Made by a program: the position numbers and the translations under genes
DNA from: Leptospiraceae bacterium
Lineage (GTDB): Bacteria > Spirochaetota > Leptospiria > Leptospirales > Leptospiraceae
Length of the DNA stretch: 64,000 nt
Direction of reading: 5' to 3'
Assembly (NCBI GenBank): GCA_024233875.1
Contig: JACKPB010000010.1
Coordinates: 62,001 to 126,000, forward strand
Shown: piece after piece, positions 1 through 8,720 of the stretch
Layout: the number at the start of each line of letters is the position of its first letter
How positions within the stretch are numbered: position 1 is the first letter of the stretch
Notes under the pieces: generated by a model
The model's input: only the letters and a program-made list of their open reading frames with translations
Told to the model about the DNA's origin: nothing
Database searches by the model: none

Positions 1-972
1 GGAATATCCACTCAAGAGTAGTACTTCTTTGGTTCCCATGCAGGTCTTTTCATAACTGGAAAAGATTTCCATTACATCTTTTTCTCTTCCGTACAGTTTT
101 TGAGGGATGATCAGACGGGAAGAGACATCATGTTCTCCGGGGATAAAGTAGGAATTTATGTTCTGCTTCAGCTTTTCTAAATCGGAAATCAAACCTGTAG
201 CAGATTGATATCTTTCCTCCGCACTTTTGGAAAGTAATTTTAGGATAATCTTAGATAGTGTTGGAGGGAGGTCATTACGGATAGAATTTGGATCGGGTGG
301 GGATTGGGCAATGTGTTGATGGACTAATTCAATTGGATCGTTGGAAATAAAAGGAAGTCTTCCCGTAAACATTTCAAAAAAAACTATACCGAGAGAATAG
401 AGGTCACTTCGGAAGTCCACACTTCTGTTCATTCTTCCGGTTTGTTCGGGTGAAATATAGGAAATTGTTCCTTCCAGTTTGTCCGGATGAATGATATCAA
501 GAGTTTTTAAATCCAATCTGGTTGAGATTCCAAAATCTATAATTTTTATTTGATGATTAGATTCAGAAATCAATATATTGTTCATATTGATGTCTTTGTG
601 TATAATGTTTTGGGAGTGAACTTCTTCCAGACCTTTACAGATAGAGATTGAGATTTCTATGAGTTCAGAGATTGTGCTCGAGTTGGATTCTAAATAATTC
701 AATAAAGTCAAACCATCAAAATCCTCCAAAATGATAGCATTTTTATTGTCTATCCGGGTCAGCTCCAGGGCCTTTCGAATTAAGTTTGAACTGGAATCCT
801 TGGTGTATTCGAATTCATTTTTAAAGCTCAAAATCTGATTTTGAGATGGATATTCAGGTGAGAGTATTTTGATGATCACGGGCAAAGAATCGTGATTTCG
901 AATTCCTCTGTAAAGAATAGAGTTTTGGCTCTCATAGATTTTTGAAATGTTTTTATATCCTTCAATATTCAT
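1..972 (-). CDS. Ser/Thr protein kinase fused to AAA ATPase (5' part, cut by window edge)
   Basis: The frame is open from an ATG at 972 to the left edge, 324 codons, so the C-terminal part is missing. The visible part is a Hanks-type kinase: HKDIN catalytic loop with the following Asn, DFG (DFGIS), an SPE motif in place of APE, and the conserved Asp of the F-helix region (RSDLYSLG). After about residue 290 comes YGREKDV, which in this family opens a large AAA/NACHT-like ATPase module. Family knowledge: such proteins usually continue with GAF/PAS and output domains and act as cytoplasmic multisensor signalling proteins. A GAGGAC element precedes the ATG. The kinase residues look intact. What signal or partner it serves cannot be read here. 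Confidence 0.85.
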   Translation of the reverse strand, partial: MNIEGYKNISKIYESQNSILYRGIRNHDSLPVIIKILSPEYPSQNQILSFKNEFEYTKDSSSNLIRKALELTRIDNKNAIILEDFDGLTLLNYLESNSSTISELIEISISICKGLEEVHSQNIIHKDINMNNILISESNHQIKIIDFGISTRLDLKTLDIIHPDKLEGTISYISPEQTGRMNRSVDFRSDLYSLGIVFFEMFTGRLPFISNDPIELVHQHIAQSPPDPNSIRNDLPPTLSKIILKLLSKSAEERYQSATGLISDLEKLKQNINSYFIPGEHDVSSRLIIPQKLYGREKDVMEIFSSYEKTCMGTKEVLLLSGYS

Positions 973-1371
973 CTTTTGTCCTCAGGGTAATTTGAACTTG
1001 TAAAAGTCAAGTTTAGGAAATCATTTATAAATTTAAAATATTTTTTTATTTGTAAAGCTGTGCCGGATGTCAGTAAATTCCTTTTCGGGTAATTGTAAAT
1101 AGATATTGATTTCGGGATGGACTTCCTTCCTGAAATCAATCCATTATTGAACTGAACTTTAGTTTCATATCTACCGGATCTTTGCGGGGATTTTAGTTTA
1201 GGTCTATAGATTCTTTTAGAATGTATCAAGAAGGAAACTTGGATTCCCTTCGGATTTTCGAATCCCGGAGAGTTCAAATTTATTTTATTCTTGAAAAATA
1301 TTACTTCTCTGTTCCTAATCTAAATCAAAATTTATCAGACATCACAATTCAATTCCACAAAGGGGTCATTC
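973..1371. other. Intergenic region between divergent kinase and NAD-domain genes
   Basis: A 399-base stretch between two divergent genes that must hold both promoters. It is AT-rich. A TTG-started minus frame of 102 codons fills much of it (1277 to 969) and ends in an ATGA overlap with the kinase start, but its product is very basic, resembles nothing I recognise and has no clear ribosome-binding site. No hairpin terminator, repeat copy or RNA gene was seen. Confidence 0.5.
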
Positions 1372-1749
1372 ATGGAAAAACCAAACATTGCAATCGTAGG
1401 ACTGGGTAGAATAGGTTCTGCTTTTCTTGAGGAGATGCTACAAAAAAAATCAAAAGGTATCCATCTCGAGTATGCCGCAGAACTCTCAGACACACCCGGT
1501 AAGAAGAAAGCAATAGAAGCAGGAATCAAAGTCATCAGTATGGACGAGGTCATAGGACTCGGAGAAAAAATCGACGTTATCTTTGATCTAACCGGACTGC
1601 CCGAAGTGAGAAAAGAACTAAGAGAGAAATTAGGTGCTTCCGGTAATCATCACACAGTGATCGCTTCAGAATCAATTGTTCGAACGATTTGGGCATTGAT
1701 CAGTGATCGTGAACTTCCTGTGATAGAAGGCAGAAAAACCGGTTATTGA
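1372..1749 (+). CDS. Short NAD(P)-binding Rossmann protein, homoserine/aspartate dehydrogenase-like
   Basis: The 125-residue protein starts with a textbook dinucleotide-binding motif (IVGLGRIGSAF, GxGxxG near residues 10-15) and continues with beta-alpha units typical of the N-terminal domain of homoserine or aspartate dehydrogenases, including an FDLTG segment. The substrate-binding and dimerisation domain of those enzymes is absent, because the frame ends at a stop overlapping the next start (TTGA). An AAGGGG element lies shortly before the ATG. It may be a stand-alone nucleotide-binding domain protein, perhaps regulatory, or the remnant of a longer enzyme. There is no sign of a matching second half downstream, and the frame shows no internal damage. 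Confidence 0.65.
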   Translation: MEKPNIAIVGLGRIGSAFLEEMLQKKSKGIHLEYAAELSDTPGKKKAIEAGIKVISMDEVIGLGEKIDVIFDLTGLPEVRKELREKLGASGNHHTVIASESIVRTIWALISDRELPVIEGRKTGY

Positions 1750-2717
1750 AATCCTGGATTGAAATCATCCGGCAATCCATCCTCTCCCAGAAAGAGATTG
1801 TTCAATTTCAAGTTCAACAGGATTCGGGATTTTTAAAAAAATTAGAACCCATCCTAACCGTTTTGACTCTGAACTCCGGGTATATGGGCTACCTCGTTCG
1901 GGATTTTAGTTCGGAATATTCATCAAATGGAAATGTAAAAATCCTCATTCGATACAGGCAGAGTCAAAAAGAAACAAATGATATAGATGCGATTGCCGGA
2001 GCCTTTGTTAAGAAAAATATTTCATCCGGAATGACTGAACTGGAGAAAATCCTGGTTGTCCACGACTTTCTTTGTCACTCGATCCAATACGATTCCAGCT
2101 ATTCCATTCGCACTCCTTATCATGCATTTCTTTCAAAGAAATCAGTTTGTTCCGGGTTTGCATTGCTCTTTGGATTGTTTTTGAAGAAAGCCGGGATCAC
2201 TCAGTACTTTGTCTCCGGGAGATCTATAGACCCCGGAACAAGAAAAAAAGACAATCATATCTGGAACAAAGTAAAACTGGGAGACCTCATTTACAATATC
2301 GATTTGACCTGGGATTCCTGTGTAAGAGATCTCAACCCGTATGCATATTTTTGTGTCACAGACTTACAGATCCAATCTTCTCATTTTCCAGACACCAATC
2401 AAAATGGAATTCCCCTATCCACAACAAAGGTTTTTTATCAAACAATAGATTTCAAAACAGCATCTTCCCGAATCAAAAAGATTCAGGGTTCAGTTTCTCC
2501 CGGTCTCCTGGTGAATGACCCTACTCAACTGATGAATCTCATCCAATCAGAGGGTGTATACAAATTTTCGATTCCCTTGGGAACGGATCTGCAGAAATTA
2601 TTGAAAAAATTTCTAAATCTAACGAAGATACCTATCCAAAAGTATGAAGTGAATAGTTTTCATGAGTATGTAATGAAGATAGAAAGAGTGACTATGAAGG
2701 TTTATTTTCATCATTAG
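1746..2717 (+). CDS. Transglutaminase-like protein
   Basis: The 323-residue protein has a transglutaminase/protease-fold core around residues 100-190: Cys135 in SVCSGFA, His171 in NHIWNKV and Asp186 in NIDLTWD give the expected Cys-His-Asp triad in the expected order and spacing. Bacterial members of the family are cysteine proteases or amidases as often as cross-linkers, so the substrate is unknown. No signal peptide or membrane segment is visible, suggesting a cytoplasmic protein. The start is TTG overlapping the stop of the upstream gene by four bases, which implies translational coupling. About 130 C-terminal residues follow the catalytic core and match nothing I recognise. Confidence 0.7.
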   Translation: MKSWIEIIRQSILSQKEIVQFQVQQDSGFLKKLEPILTVLTLNSGYMGYLVRDFSSEYSSNGNVKILIRYRQSQKETNDIDAIAGAFVKKNISSGMTELEKILVVHDFLCHSIQYDSSYSIRTPYHAFLSKKSVCSGFALLFGLFLKKAGITQYFVSGRSIDPGTRKKDNHIWNKVKLGDLIYNIDLTWDSCVRDLNPYAYFCVTDLQIQSSHFPDTNQNGIPLSTTKVFYQTIDFKTASSRIKKIQGSVSPGLLVNDPTQLMNLIQSEGVYKFSIPLGTDLQKLLKKFLNLTKIPIQKYEVNSFHEYVMKIERVTMKVYFHH

Positions 2718-2902
2718 AGCTTGGCTTGGATTCCTTATCCAGTCATTGGAAATTCACACTTTAGGATTTAGGGATATTGTCAGGGAAAGGTTTTCTTCTC
2801 ATCTCAAGATTGAGGAAGATTTTCCAAAAACTCTCTCAGATTCCAAAAAATCAGTGTTCAGGAATCAGAGTTCTGCGAAGACTGAATCCTGAGGGAAACG
2901 AT

Positions 2903-3979
2903 TTGAAGGTCGCGGTGATTCATGATTGGCTTACAGGGATGCGGGGAGGGGAACTCGTACTGGATTCTATTTTGAAACTTTACCCCCAAGCTGAGCTCTT
3001 TACCTTGATTTACAATAAGGGTAAGCTCAACGAAAGAATAGAAAATCGCAAGATTCACACTGCCTTTACCGATCGTCTCCCATTCAAATCTTCGAAATAT
3101 CGATCCTTTCTACCTCTTTTTCCAACTGCTATTGAGACTTTCGATCTCAGGGGGTTTGATCTCATCATTTCATCCTCCCATTGTGTTGCCAAGGGGATCA
3201 TTCCTCCTCCGACAGCCAAACACATTACCTATGTACATTCACCGATGCGATATGTTTGGGATCTCTATTATGATTACTTCCCCCGTCGATCGGGGTTCAA
3301 ATTTTTTCTGATTCAGATGATTTCTAATTATCTGAGGATGTGGGATGTGAGTTCTTCGAGTCGAGTGGATCGCTTCACCTGTAATTCCTCCTTCATTGCC
3401 AAACGAATCAATAAATACTATCGCAGGGAAGCAAAAGTCATCTATCCACCCTGCCTTCCTGAGTCTCAAAAAGTAGAAGAAATTCCCAAAGACGATTTTT
3501 ATCTCATTGTCTCCGCATTTGCACCCTACAAACGAATCGATCTGGCTATTGACGCGTTCTCTAAAAACGGAAAGCGTCTTCTCATCATAGGTGGGGGTCA
3601 GGAAGAAAAGTCACTTCGGAAAAAAGTTCCATCCAATATTGAGTTTTTGGGTGGATTGAAAAGAGATGAAATCAAAACCTACTATCAGAAGGCAAAGGGA
3701 TTCATTTTTCCTGGTTTGGAAGATTTTGGAATCACTCCGGTGGAGTCACAAAGTCATTGCACTCCGGTGATAGCCTTCGGACAGGGGGGGGCTCTCGAGA
3801 CTGTGGTTGATGGAAAGACCGGAGTTTTCTTTCCAGAACAGACTGCCGACTCTCTAAATGAGGCAATTTTTCGATCGGAAAAGCTTTCCTACAAAAAAAA
3901 AGATTTTGAAGAAAGCATCTCTAGGTTTACGGAAGAAAAATTCATAAATGATTTGAAATTTGAGGTCGATAGGTTATGA
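2903..3979 (+). CDS. Glycosyltransferase family 4 protein
   Basis: GT-B fold glycosyltransferase. The sequence begins KVAVIHDWLTGMRGGE, the usual N-terminal strand and glycine-rich loop, and carries the donor-site motif EDFGITPVE (E-x7-E) followed by GGALETV. I chose the TTG at 2903 because GAGGG lies seven bases upstream and the family N-terminus begins there; the open frame extends to a TTG at 2777, but those 42 extra residues look non-conserved. The product is 358 residues. GT4 enzymes with this N-terminus transfer mannose or similar sugars during LPS or polysaccharide assembly at the inner face of the inner membrane. Acceptor and sugar are unknown. Confidence 0.82.
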   Translation: MKVAVIHDWLTGMRGGELVLDSILKLYPQAELFTLIYNKGKLNERIENRKIHTAFTDRLPFKSSKYRSFLPLFPTAIETFDLRGFDLIISSSHCVAKGIIPPPTAKHITYVHSPMRYVWDLYYDYFPRRSGFKFFLIQMISNYLRMWDVSSSSRVDRFTCNSSFIAKRINKYYRREAKVIYPPCLPESQKVEEIPKDDFYLIVSAFAPYKRIDLAIDAFSKNGKRLLIIGGGQEEKSLRKKVPSNIEFLGGLKRDEIKTYYQKAKGFIFPGLEDFGITPVESQSHCTPVIAFGQGGALETVVDGKTGVFFPEQTADSLNEAIFRSEKLSYKKKDFEESISRFTEEKFINDLKFEVDRL

Positions 3980-4010
3980 GAGAACCTAGATTTCTTCCCG
4001 GATTAAAAAC

Positions 4011-4223
4011 TTGATCATAGTACATAGATTGAACAATAGTGAATTTATCATCAATGCAAACCAAATAGAAACAGTGGAGTCTACTCCGGATACTGTGATC
4101 ACTCTGGTGAACGATAAAAAATTAATAGTAAAAGAATCTATAGAAGAAGTCTTAAACGCAGTCATGGCTTACCAAAGAAAGGTCTATGTTTCCGCCTTTC
4201 AAGCTGTCAGAGAGGGAGAATAA
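4011..4223 (+). CDS. flbD: Flagellar protein FlbD
   Basis: A 70-residue protein with the FlbD pattern: I-x-V-x-RLN at the start, then EFIINANQIETVESTPDTVITL and a KLIVKES segment. FlbD is a small protein of unknown mechanism found next to the stator genes in spirochaetes, clostridia and Thermotoga. The start is TTG with a weak ribosome-binding site. It lies three bases before motA in what looks like a flbD-motA-motB-fliL operon, the arrangement expected for spirochaete flagellar genes. Confidence 0.9.
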   Translation: MIIVHRLNNSEFIINANQIETVESTPDTVITLVNDKKLIVKESIEEVLNAVMAYQRKVYVSAFQAVREGE

Positions 4224-4226
4224 AGA

Positions 4227-5015
4227 ATGGATATAGCAACGCTCATTGGATTGGGACTCGGGGCTACGGTATTGATGCTCGGGGTCATCGTTGCGGGTTT
4301 GAACCCATTGAGTTTGGTGGACATTCCTTCGGTACTCATCACCGTGGGAGGGGGACTTGCCGGTACGATCATTGCCAACCCCTGGGAAACCACTCTGGGT
4401 CTGGGAAAAGTAACCAGAAAAATCTTTTTTGTGGAAAAACACGATGTACCCAATCTCATTGTTACTCTGGTTTCCTTCTCTGAAAAAGCCAGACGGGAAG
4501 GTCTTCTCGCTCTCGAAGACGATGTGAACGAATTGCCCTTCGAATTCCTCAAAAAAGGGATTCAATTGGTAGTGGATGGAACAGATCCGGAATTGGTTCG
4601 AAATATCATGGAAACCGAAATGGGGAACATGGGTGTGAGGCACAAAAACGGTGCGGCATTCTACGATGCTCTCGGTTCACTCGCTCCCGGGTTCGGGATG
4701 TTGGGAACCCTGATCGGGTTGATTGCGATGCTTCAGAACCTCGGTTCGGGGGATTCATCCGCAATCGGAACGGGTATGGCGGCGGCCCTGATCACCACTC
4801 TGTACGGGTCTTTAGTGGCTAACTACCTCTGTATTCCCTTCGTGAAAAAGCTCATGCGTCGGAGTGAAGACGAATTGGCAATGCAACAGATCATGATAGA
4901 AGGAACTCTTTCCATCCAATCCGGGGACAACCCGAGGATTGTGAAAGAGAAATTAGCTAGTTTCTTACCTCCTGCAGAACGTGAAGTTCTCAAAGATGAC
5001 GGCGGAAAGGAATAA
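4227..5015 (+). CDS. motA: Flagellar stator protein MotA
   Basis: The 262-residue protein has the MotA layout: two N-terminal membrane helices (residues about 4-22 and 30-50), a cytoplasmic loop with charged residues (EKARREGLLALE near 90-105) that contacts FliG, and two C-terminal helices around 150-205 containing the GxxxGTLIGLIAML segment and the proline-containing proton-channel region. With MotB it forms the proton-conducting stator that turns the periplasmic flagella. Length is normal. The start ATG follows flbD by three bases and is preceded by GGGAGAATAA, a plausible ribosome-binding site. Confidence 0.95.
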   Translation: MDIATLIGLGLGATVLMLGVIVAGLNPLSLVDIPSVLITVGGGLAGTIIANPWETTLGLGKVTRKIFFVEKHDVPNLIVTLVSFSEKARREGLLALEDDVNELPFEFLKKGIQLVVDGTDPELVRNIMETEMGNMGVRHKNGAAFYDALGSLAPGFGMLGTLIGLIAMLQNLGSGDSSAIGTGMAAALITTLYGSLVANYLCIPFVKKLMRRSEDELAMQQIMIEGTLSIQSGDNPRIVKEKLASFLPPAEREVLKDDGGKE

Positions 5016-5028
5016 TTAGGAGTTAGTC

Positions 5029-5853
5029 ATGGCGAAACAGAAATGTCCGGATTGCATCCAGAAAGTACCCGAGTACATGCTTACCTATGGGGATATGGTG
5101 ACTCTGCTTCTCTGCTTTTTCGTCATGCTCTATACGACAGGAAAGACAAATCAAAAAGAGATGCAGATCATCCTTTCTGTCTTCAAGTCCTCTACCGGCT
5201 TTTTTGATGGAGGGAAGACACTTTCCAAAGGTTCTCTAGAAGAGATGGGGATGAACATCGAGTCTTTGCCTTCCCAAACAAAGGGGAAAGCAACCGCCAA
5301 AGCGAAAAATCAGGCGACTCAGATGTTCAAATCGGAAATCGAAAAAGGAAAAGTTCGGGTTACCGAAGATGAAAGAGGTTTGGTAATCTCTCTCATCGGA
5401 GCTGATTATTTCAATCCTGCTTCGGCAATGCTTCTTCCTCCCATCAAAGAAACCTTAAAAAAAGCGGGTGGTTTCATTAAGGAACTGGATCGTTTTGTAA
5501 AAGTGGAAGGTCATAGCGATGACCAGGCCGTTCTTCCGGGAACCAACTTGGGTAGGGAAGAACGGGAGTACATTAATAATTGGGATTTGGCAGCAGCTAG
5601 AGCTGTCAATGCCACAGTCTTTTTAATCAATGCAGGTAAAATTGACCCGGGGATGATGCAGGCAGTCAGCTATGGTTCATCGAGACCTTTTGCAGTTGAA
5701 CTCGAAGGTAGTCCGGAAGCAAGAGCTTTCAATCGAAGAATCGACCTGGTCATTTTATCTGAAAAGAGCTACAAAAGAAAGCCACATGAAAGTGGTTACA
5801 AACTCCCCGACACAAAACTGCCAAACACAGAAAATTCTGTCGAGGGAGAGTAA
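5029..5853 (+). CDS. motB: Flagellar stator protein MotB
   Basis: The 274-residue protein has a short cytoplasmic tail, one membrane helix with the essential proton-carrying Asp (Asp22 in TYGDMVTLLLCFFV), a plug/linker region and a C-terminal OmpA-like peptidoglycan-binding domain (about 135-250, VEGHSDD and the RRIDLVI end). It anchors the MotA channel to the cell wall. Two cysteines close to the N-terminus (KCPDC) precede the helix. AGGAG lies eight bases before the ATG. It is 13 bases downstream of motA and 23 bases before fliL, consistent with one operon. Confidence 0.95.
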   Translation: MAKQKCPDCIQKVPEYMLTYGDMVTLLLCFFVMLYTTGKTNQKEMQIILSVFKSSTGFFDGGKTLSKGSLEEMGMNIESLPSQTKGKATAKAKNQATQMFKSEIEKGKVRVTEDERGLVISLIGADYFNPASAMLLPPIKETLKKAGGFIKELDRFVKVEGHSDDQAVLPGTNLGREEREYINNWDLAAARAVNATVFLINAGKIDPGMMQAVSYGSSRPFAVELEGSPEARAFNRRIDLVILSEKSYKRKPHESGYKLPDTKLPNTENSVEGE

Positions 5854-5876
5854 TATTCTACTAGGAGGATCGAAAG

Positions 5877-6404
5877 ATGGGTGATGGAGCAGCAGAAATA
5901 GAAGAAGATGAAGGCGGCGCGCCGTCGGCGGAGCCAAAGAAATCTTCTCCCCTTGTCAAATGGTTAATGTATGCGGCGGGAGGCATCCTGCTTGTAATCA
6001 TTGTCGCAGTTGTTTCTACCTTTGTTGCCCAAAAGACAGCCAACTCTGTCTATAAGCAACAAAAGAACATTGCACTGGTAAAAGCTCCTCCTCCTTTGGA
6101 TGTATTCAATTTTTCTGATGAATTCCGAATCAATACTTCGGATGTTGGGGAAGCCCACTTCATCAAACTGAAACTTTCTTTTGGTGTGGAAAAGGGTCAG
6201 CCTGCATTGACTCAGGAATTGGCGGAGAGATTGCCCCAGATGCAAAACATCATCAATCTTATCATTTCAAGAAAGAATAAAGAAGAATTGAAATCCATCA
6301 AAGATCAATTGGATCTGAGAGAAGAAATCAAGGCTCATATCAATCACATTCTGACCAATGGAAAGATAAAAGAAGTTTATTTCAGAGAGTTTATCGTAAA
6401 CTAA
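5877..6404 (+). CDS. fliL: Flagellar basal-body protein FliL
   Basis: The 175-residue protein has an acidic cytoplasmic N-terminus, one membrane helix (about 31-52, VKWLMYAAGGILLVIIVAVV) and a periplasmic FliL domain ending in the typical LTNGKIKEVYFREFIVN segment. FliL associates with the stator ring and supports torque generation. AGGAGG sits eight bases before the ATG, the clearest ribosome-binding site of the operon. The first 60 bases of the gene are strikingly GC-rich (GGCGGCGCGCCGTCGGCGG) compared with the rest, although the reading frame is normal. It follows motB by 23 bases. Confidence 0.92.
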   Translation: MGDGAAEIEEDEGGAPSAEPKKSSPLVKWLMYAAGGILLVIIVAVVSTFVAQKTANSVYKQQKNIALVKAPPPLDVFNFSDEFRINTSDVGEAHFIKLKLSFGVEKGQPALTQELAERLPQMQNIINLIISRKNKEELKSIKDQLDLREEIKAHINHILTNGKIKEVYFREFIVN

Positions 6405-6437
6405 TCCCGGAAATCCCAAAAGTATCATGGTTTTGAA

Positions 6438-7175
6438 ATGTCGGATGTAATCGGAGTGATTCCAGCTAGGTATGGGAGCACCCGATTTCCCGGTAAGCCA
6501 CTGGCAAAAATTGGCACCAAACCCATGATCCAATGGACTTATGAGAATGCTCGAAAGTCCAAGTCGCTGATGGATCTTTATGTGGCGACTGATGACGATC
6601 GCATTTTTAATGAAGTCCTGTCTTTTGGAGGAAAGGTTGTGCTCACCTCATCCCACCATCCTACCGGAACAGATCGACTCATTGAAGTAGGGAAGATTTT
6701 TCCTCCCGACTCCATTTTGGTGAACATTCAGGGAGATGAACCCGGTATTGATCCTACCTTGATTGATGGAGTGGTTGCTCTTAAAAAATTGCATCGTGAT
6801 TGGGAGATGACAACTGCCGCCGTTGAGATCACTGATGAAACGGAAAAGAAAGATCCCAATAGGGTCAAGGTAGTCTTTGATCGAAACGGGAAGGCTCTTT
6901 ATTTTTCACGTTCTCTCATTCCATCCTGCGAAAAAGAAATTACAAAAGTTTTCAAGCATTTGGGAATCTATACTTATGAAAACCAATTCCTCCAAAAATA
7001 CCCCAATCTCCCACCAAGCGAATTGGAGAGGTCAGAGTCCCTCGAGCAATTGAGAGCTCTCGAGGCGGGGCATTCAATTGGTGTCTACGTTACAGATCAT
7101 TCCGGACTGAGTGTGGATGTTCCTGAAGATCTGGAAAAAGTTCAAATAGAATTCAAAAAACTGGGTTGGATTTGA
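6438..7175 (+). CDS. kdsB: 3-deoxy-manno-octulosonate cytidylyltransferase
   Basis: CMP-KDO synthetase activates KDO with CTP for lipid A-core assembly. The 245-residue sequence starts IGVIPARYGSTRFPGKPLAKI, the diagnostic nucleotide-binding segment, and contains NIQGDEPGIDP with metal-binding acidic residues, SRSLIPS, and LEQLRALEAGHSIGV near the C-terminus, all standard for KdsB. Length is normal. It lies 33 bases after fliL, so it may be read through from the stator operon even though its function is LPS synthesis. Its presence shows that the organism makes a KDO-containing LPS. Confidence 0.95.
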   Translation: MSDVIGVIPARYGSTRFPGKPLAKIGTKPMIQWTYENARKSKSLMDLYVATDDDRIFNEVLSFGGKVVLTSSHHPTGTDRLIEVGKIFPPDSILVNIQGDEPGIDPTLIDGVVALKKLHRDWEMTTAAVEITDETEKKDPNRVKVVFDRNGKALYFSRSLIPSCEKEITKVFKHLGIYTYENQFLQKYPNLPPSELERSESLEQLRALEAGHSIGVYVTDHSGLSVDVPEDLEKVQIEFKKLGWI

Positions 7176-7181
7176 GCCCGA

Positions 7182-8720
7182 TTACTTTTCTTTCAAAACC
7201 AGTTCATTCAAGGATTCAGAAAGGCTGATCAAAGCTCCCTCAGACGACCGCGAAAACTGATTCAATTCTTCCGAATCTTTTGTGAATTGCTCTGAAAGTC
7301 GGATCAAATCTTCTAAGCCTTCCTGAACTGAACTCAGGGAAGACTTCATCTCCTGGGTAGAGCCTTTGGTGATCTCAGCTTCATTTCTTAGATCATCTAT
7401 CTCAGAAGAGAGAGAATCAAATTTTTCGTATTGCTTGGACAGTGAAATCTCAAATTTTGAAAAAATTCCATCAATCGAATTGATATCTTCACGAATGGTC
7501 CCAAAGATACTGGAGGCTTCCTTGGCGATATCCTTGGTAAGATTGATCTGTGATCTTACATTTTTTACCAATTTGTCGCTGGCTTTTAGATTGTTTGAAG
7601 TTTGATCTGCCAGTTTGGAAATCTCAGAAGCTACTACCGAAAACCCCCTCCCTGATTCTCCTGCTCTGGCGGCTTCGATAGATGCGTTGAGAGAAAGTAG
7701 GTTGATTCGGTCAGCAATTTCATAGATACCACCGATTACATTTAGCATGTCATTGAAAGATTGCTGTATCTTTTCCATAGAATCATTGACCAATGAGATT
7801 TGCTTTTCTCCTAGTTCTGACTTTTCCTGAGAATTGTCGATTTTAGCCGAGGAAACTTTTAGTTGTTTGTAGATATCATTGTTCATTTCTAAGATTGAAT
7901 TCTTTGTACTTCCAATCTTGGAAGCAAACTCATATTGTTTGAATGCGTTATTCGCTATTGAATCAATGTTGTGTGAATTTTCTGAAAGAGATTTGTTCAG
8001 TACATCAAATTTTCTCAATTGTAAATTAGAGTTTTCAAATATCACTTCTGTCTTTTGCTTCACGCTTTTTATCAAATTCTCTGTTGAGGCACCGGCACTT
8101 TCCAGCCTCGGAATCAGTGCTGAATTCTTTTTGAAAATTAAGGATCTTTCAAAATTCAATCTCAAATTTGCATCATGATCCTGCGATTGTCTGAGTATTA
8201 CATAGACTAGAACCGCACTTTCCACTATGACAAACAAAGCATGGAGGAGGACTATATCCCATCCGTGTCCGTAATTGAAAGCCATAAGCGGCATACCGGC
8301 CACACTGATCTCAAATTGCTGGAAAAGATTGAAGATAGCATGATGAACTGCAATCGTCCCGGCCGCTCCGAGGATGACCCGCCAATCTCTAAAGAGTATC
8401 AAAATCCCAAGACCGCAGAATACATGAAAGTGCATTTCAATCCTACCCAGTTGAGTCTGAATAAAGATTGCACTGAAGAGCATTGTGTAGACTCCGAAGA
8501 GAATTCTAGTGATTGAACTTCCTTTTTTGAAAAGGTATGTGCCCAATGAGAGAAGGACTAGGACTAAAGAAGCAAGAAGAGCAAAAAGCCAGGTTCCGTA
8601 ACCAAAAGAAAAAATGACGGCAAACGGAAGGTGGGCAATCAAAATATAAAGATAAAATTTATCATTCCTGAGTTGTTCTATTTGTTTTTGTTCTCGGGTG
8701 TATTCTTCTATTTCTGTCAT
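7182..8720 (-). CDS. Methyl-accepting chemotaxis protein with polytopic membrane sensor
   Basis: The 512-residue chemoreceptor starts with about six membrane helices (residues about 25-175) and lacks a periplasmic sensory loop, so the sensor is probably within the membrane. A long coiled coil follows, with the signalling tip at INLLSLNASIEAARAGESGRGFSVVA (about 340-365), which contacts CheW and CheA. The gene overlaps the Sco1-like gene upstream by four bases (ATGA), implying coupled translation. Family knowledge supports a role in chemotaxis; the link with a copper-handling protein is an inference from position only. Confidence 0.88.
   Translation of the reverse strand: MTEIEEYTREQKQIEQLRNDKFYLYILIAHLPFAVIFSFGYGTWLFALLASLVLVLLSLGTYLFKKGSSITRILFGVYTMLFSAIFIQTQLGRIEMHFHVFCGLGILILFRDWRVILGAAGTIAVHHAIFNLFQQFEISVAGMPLMAFNYGHGWDIVLLHALFVIVESAVLVYVILRQSQDHDANLRLNFERSLIFKKNSALIPRLESAGASTENLIKSVKQKTEVIFENSNLQLRKFDVLNKSLSENSHNIDSIANNAFKQYEFASKIGSTKNSILEMNNDIYKQLKVSSAKIDNSQEKSELGEKQISLVNDSMEKIQQSFNDMLNVIGGIYEIADRINLLSLNASIEAARAGESGRGFSVVASEISKLADQTSNNLKASDKLVKNVRSQINLTKDIAKEASSIFGTIREDINSIDGIFSKFEISLSKQYEKFDSLSSEIDDLRNEAEITKGSTQEMKSSLSSVQEGLEDLIRLSEQFTKDSEELNQFSRSSEGALISLSESLNELVLKEK

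Noticed and set aside
969..1277. TTG-started minus frame of 102 codons overlapping the kinase start by ATGA
   Set aside because: Very basic product, no recognisable family, no clear ribosome-binding site, and it fills a region that must hold promoters. The ATGA overlap is suggestive but not enough.
4152..4643. Minus frame of 163 codons
   Set aside because: Antisense to flbD and motA, which are well supported. His-rich content is typical of shadow frames.
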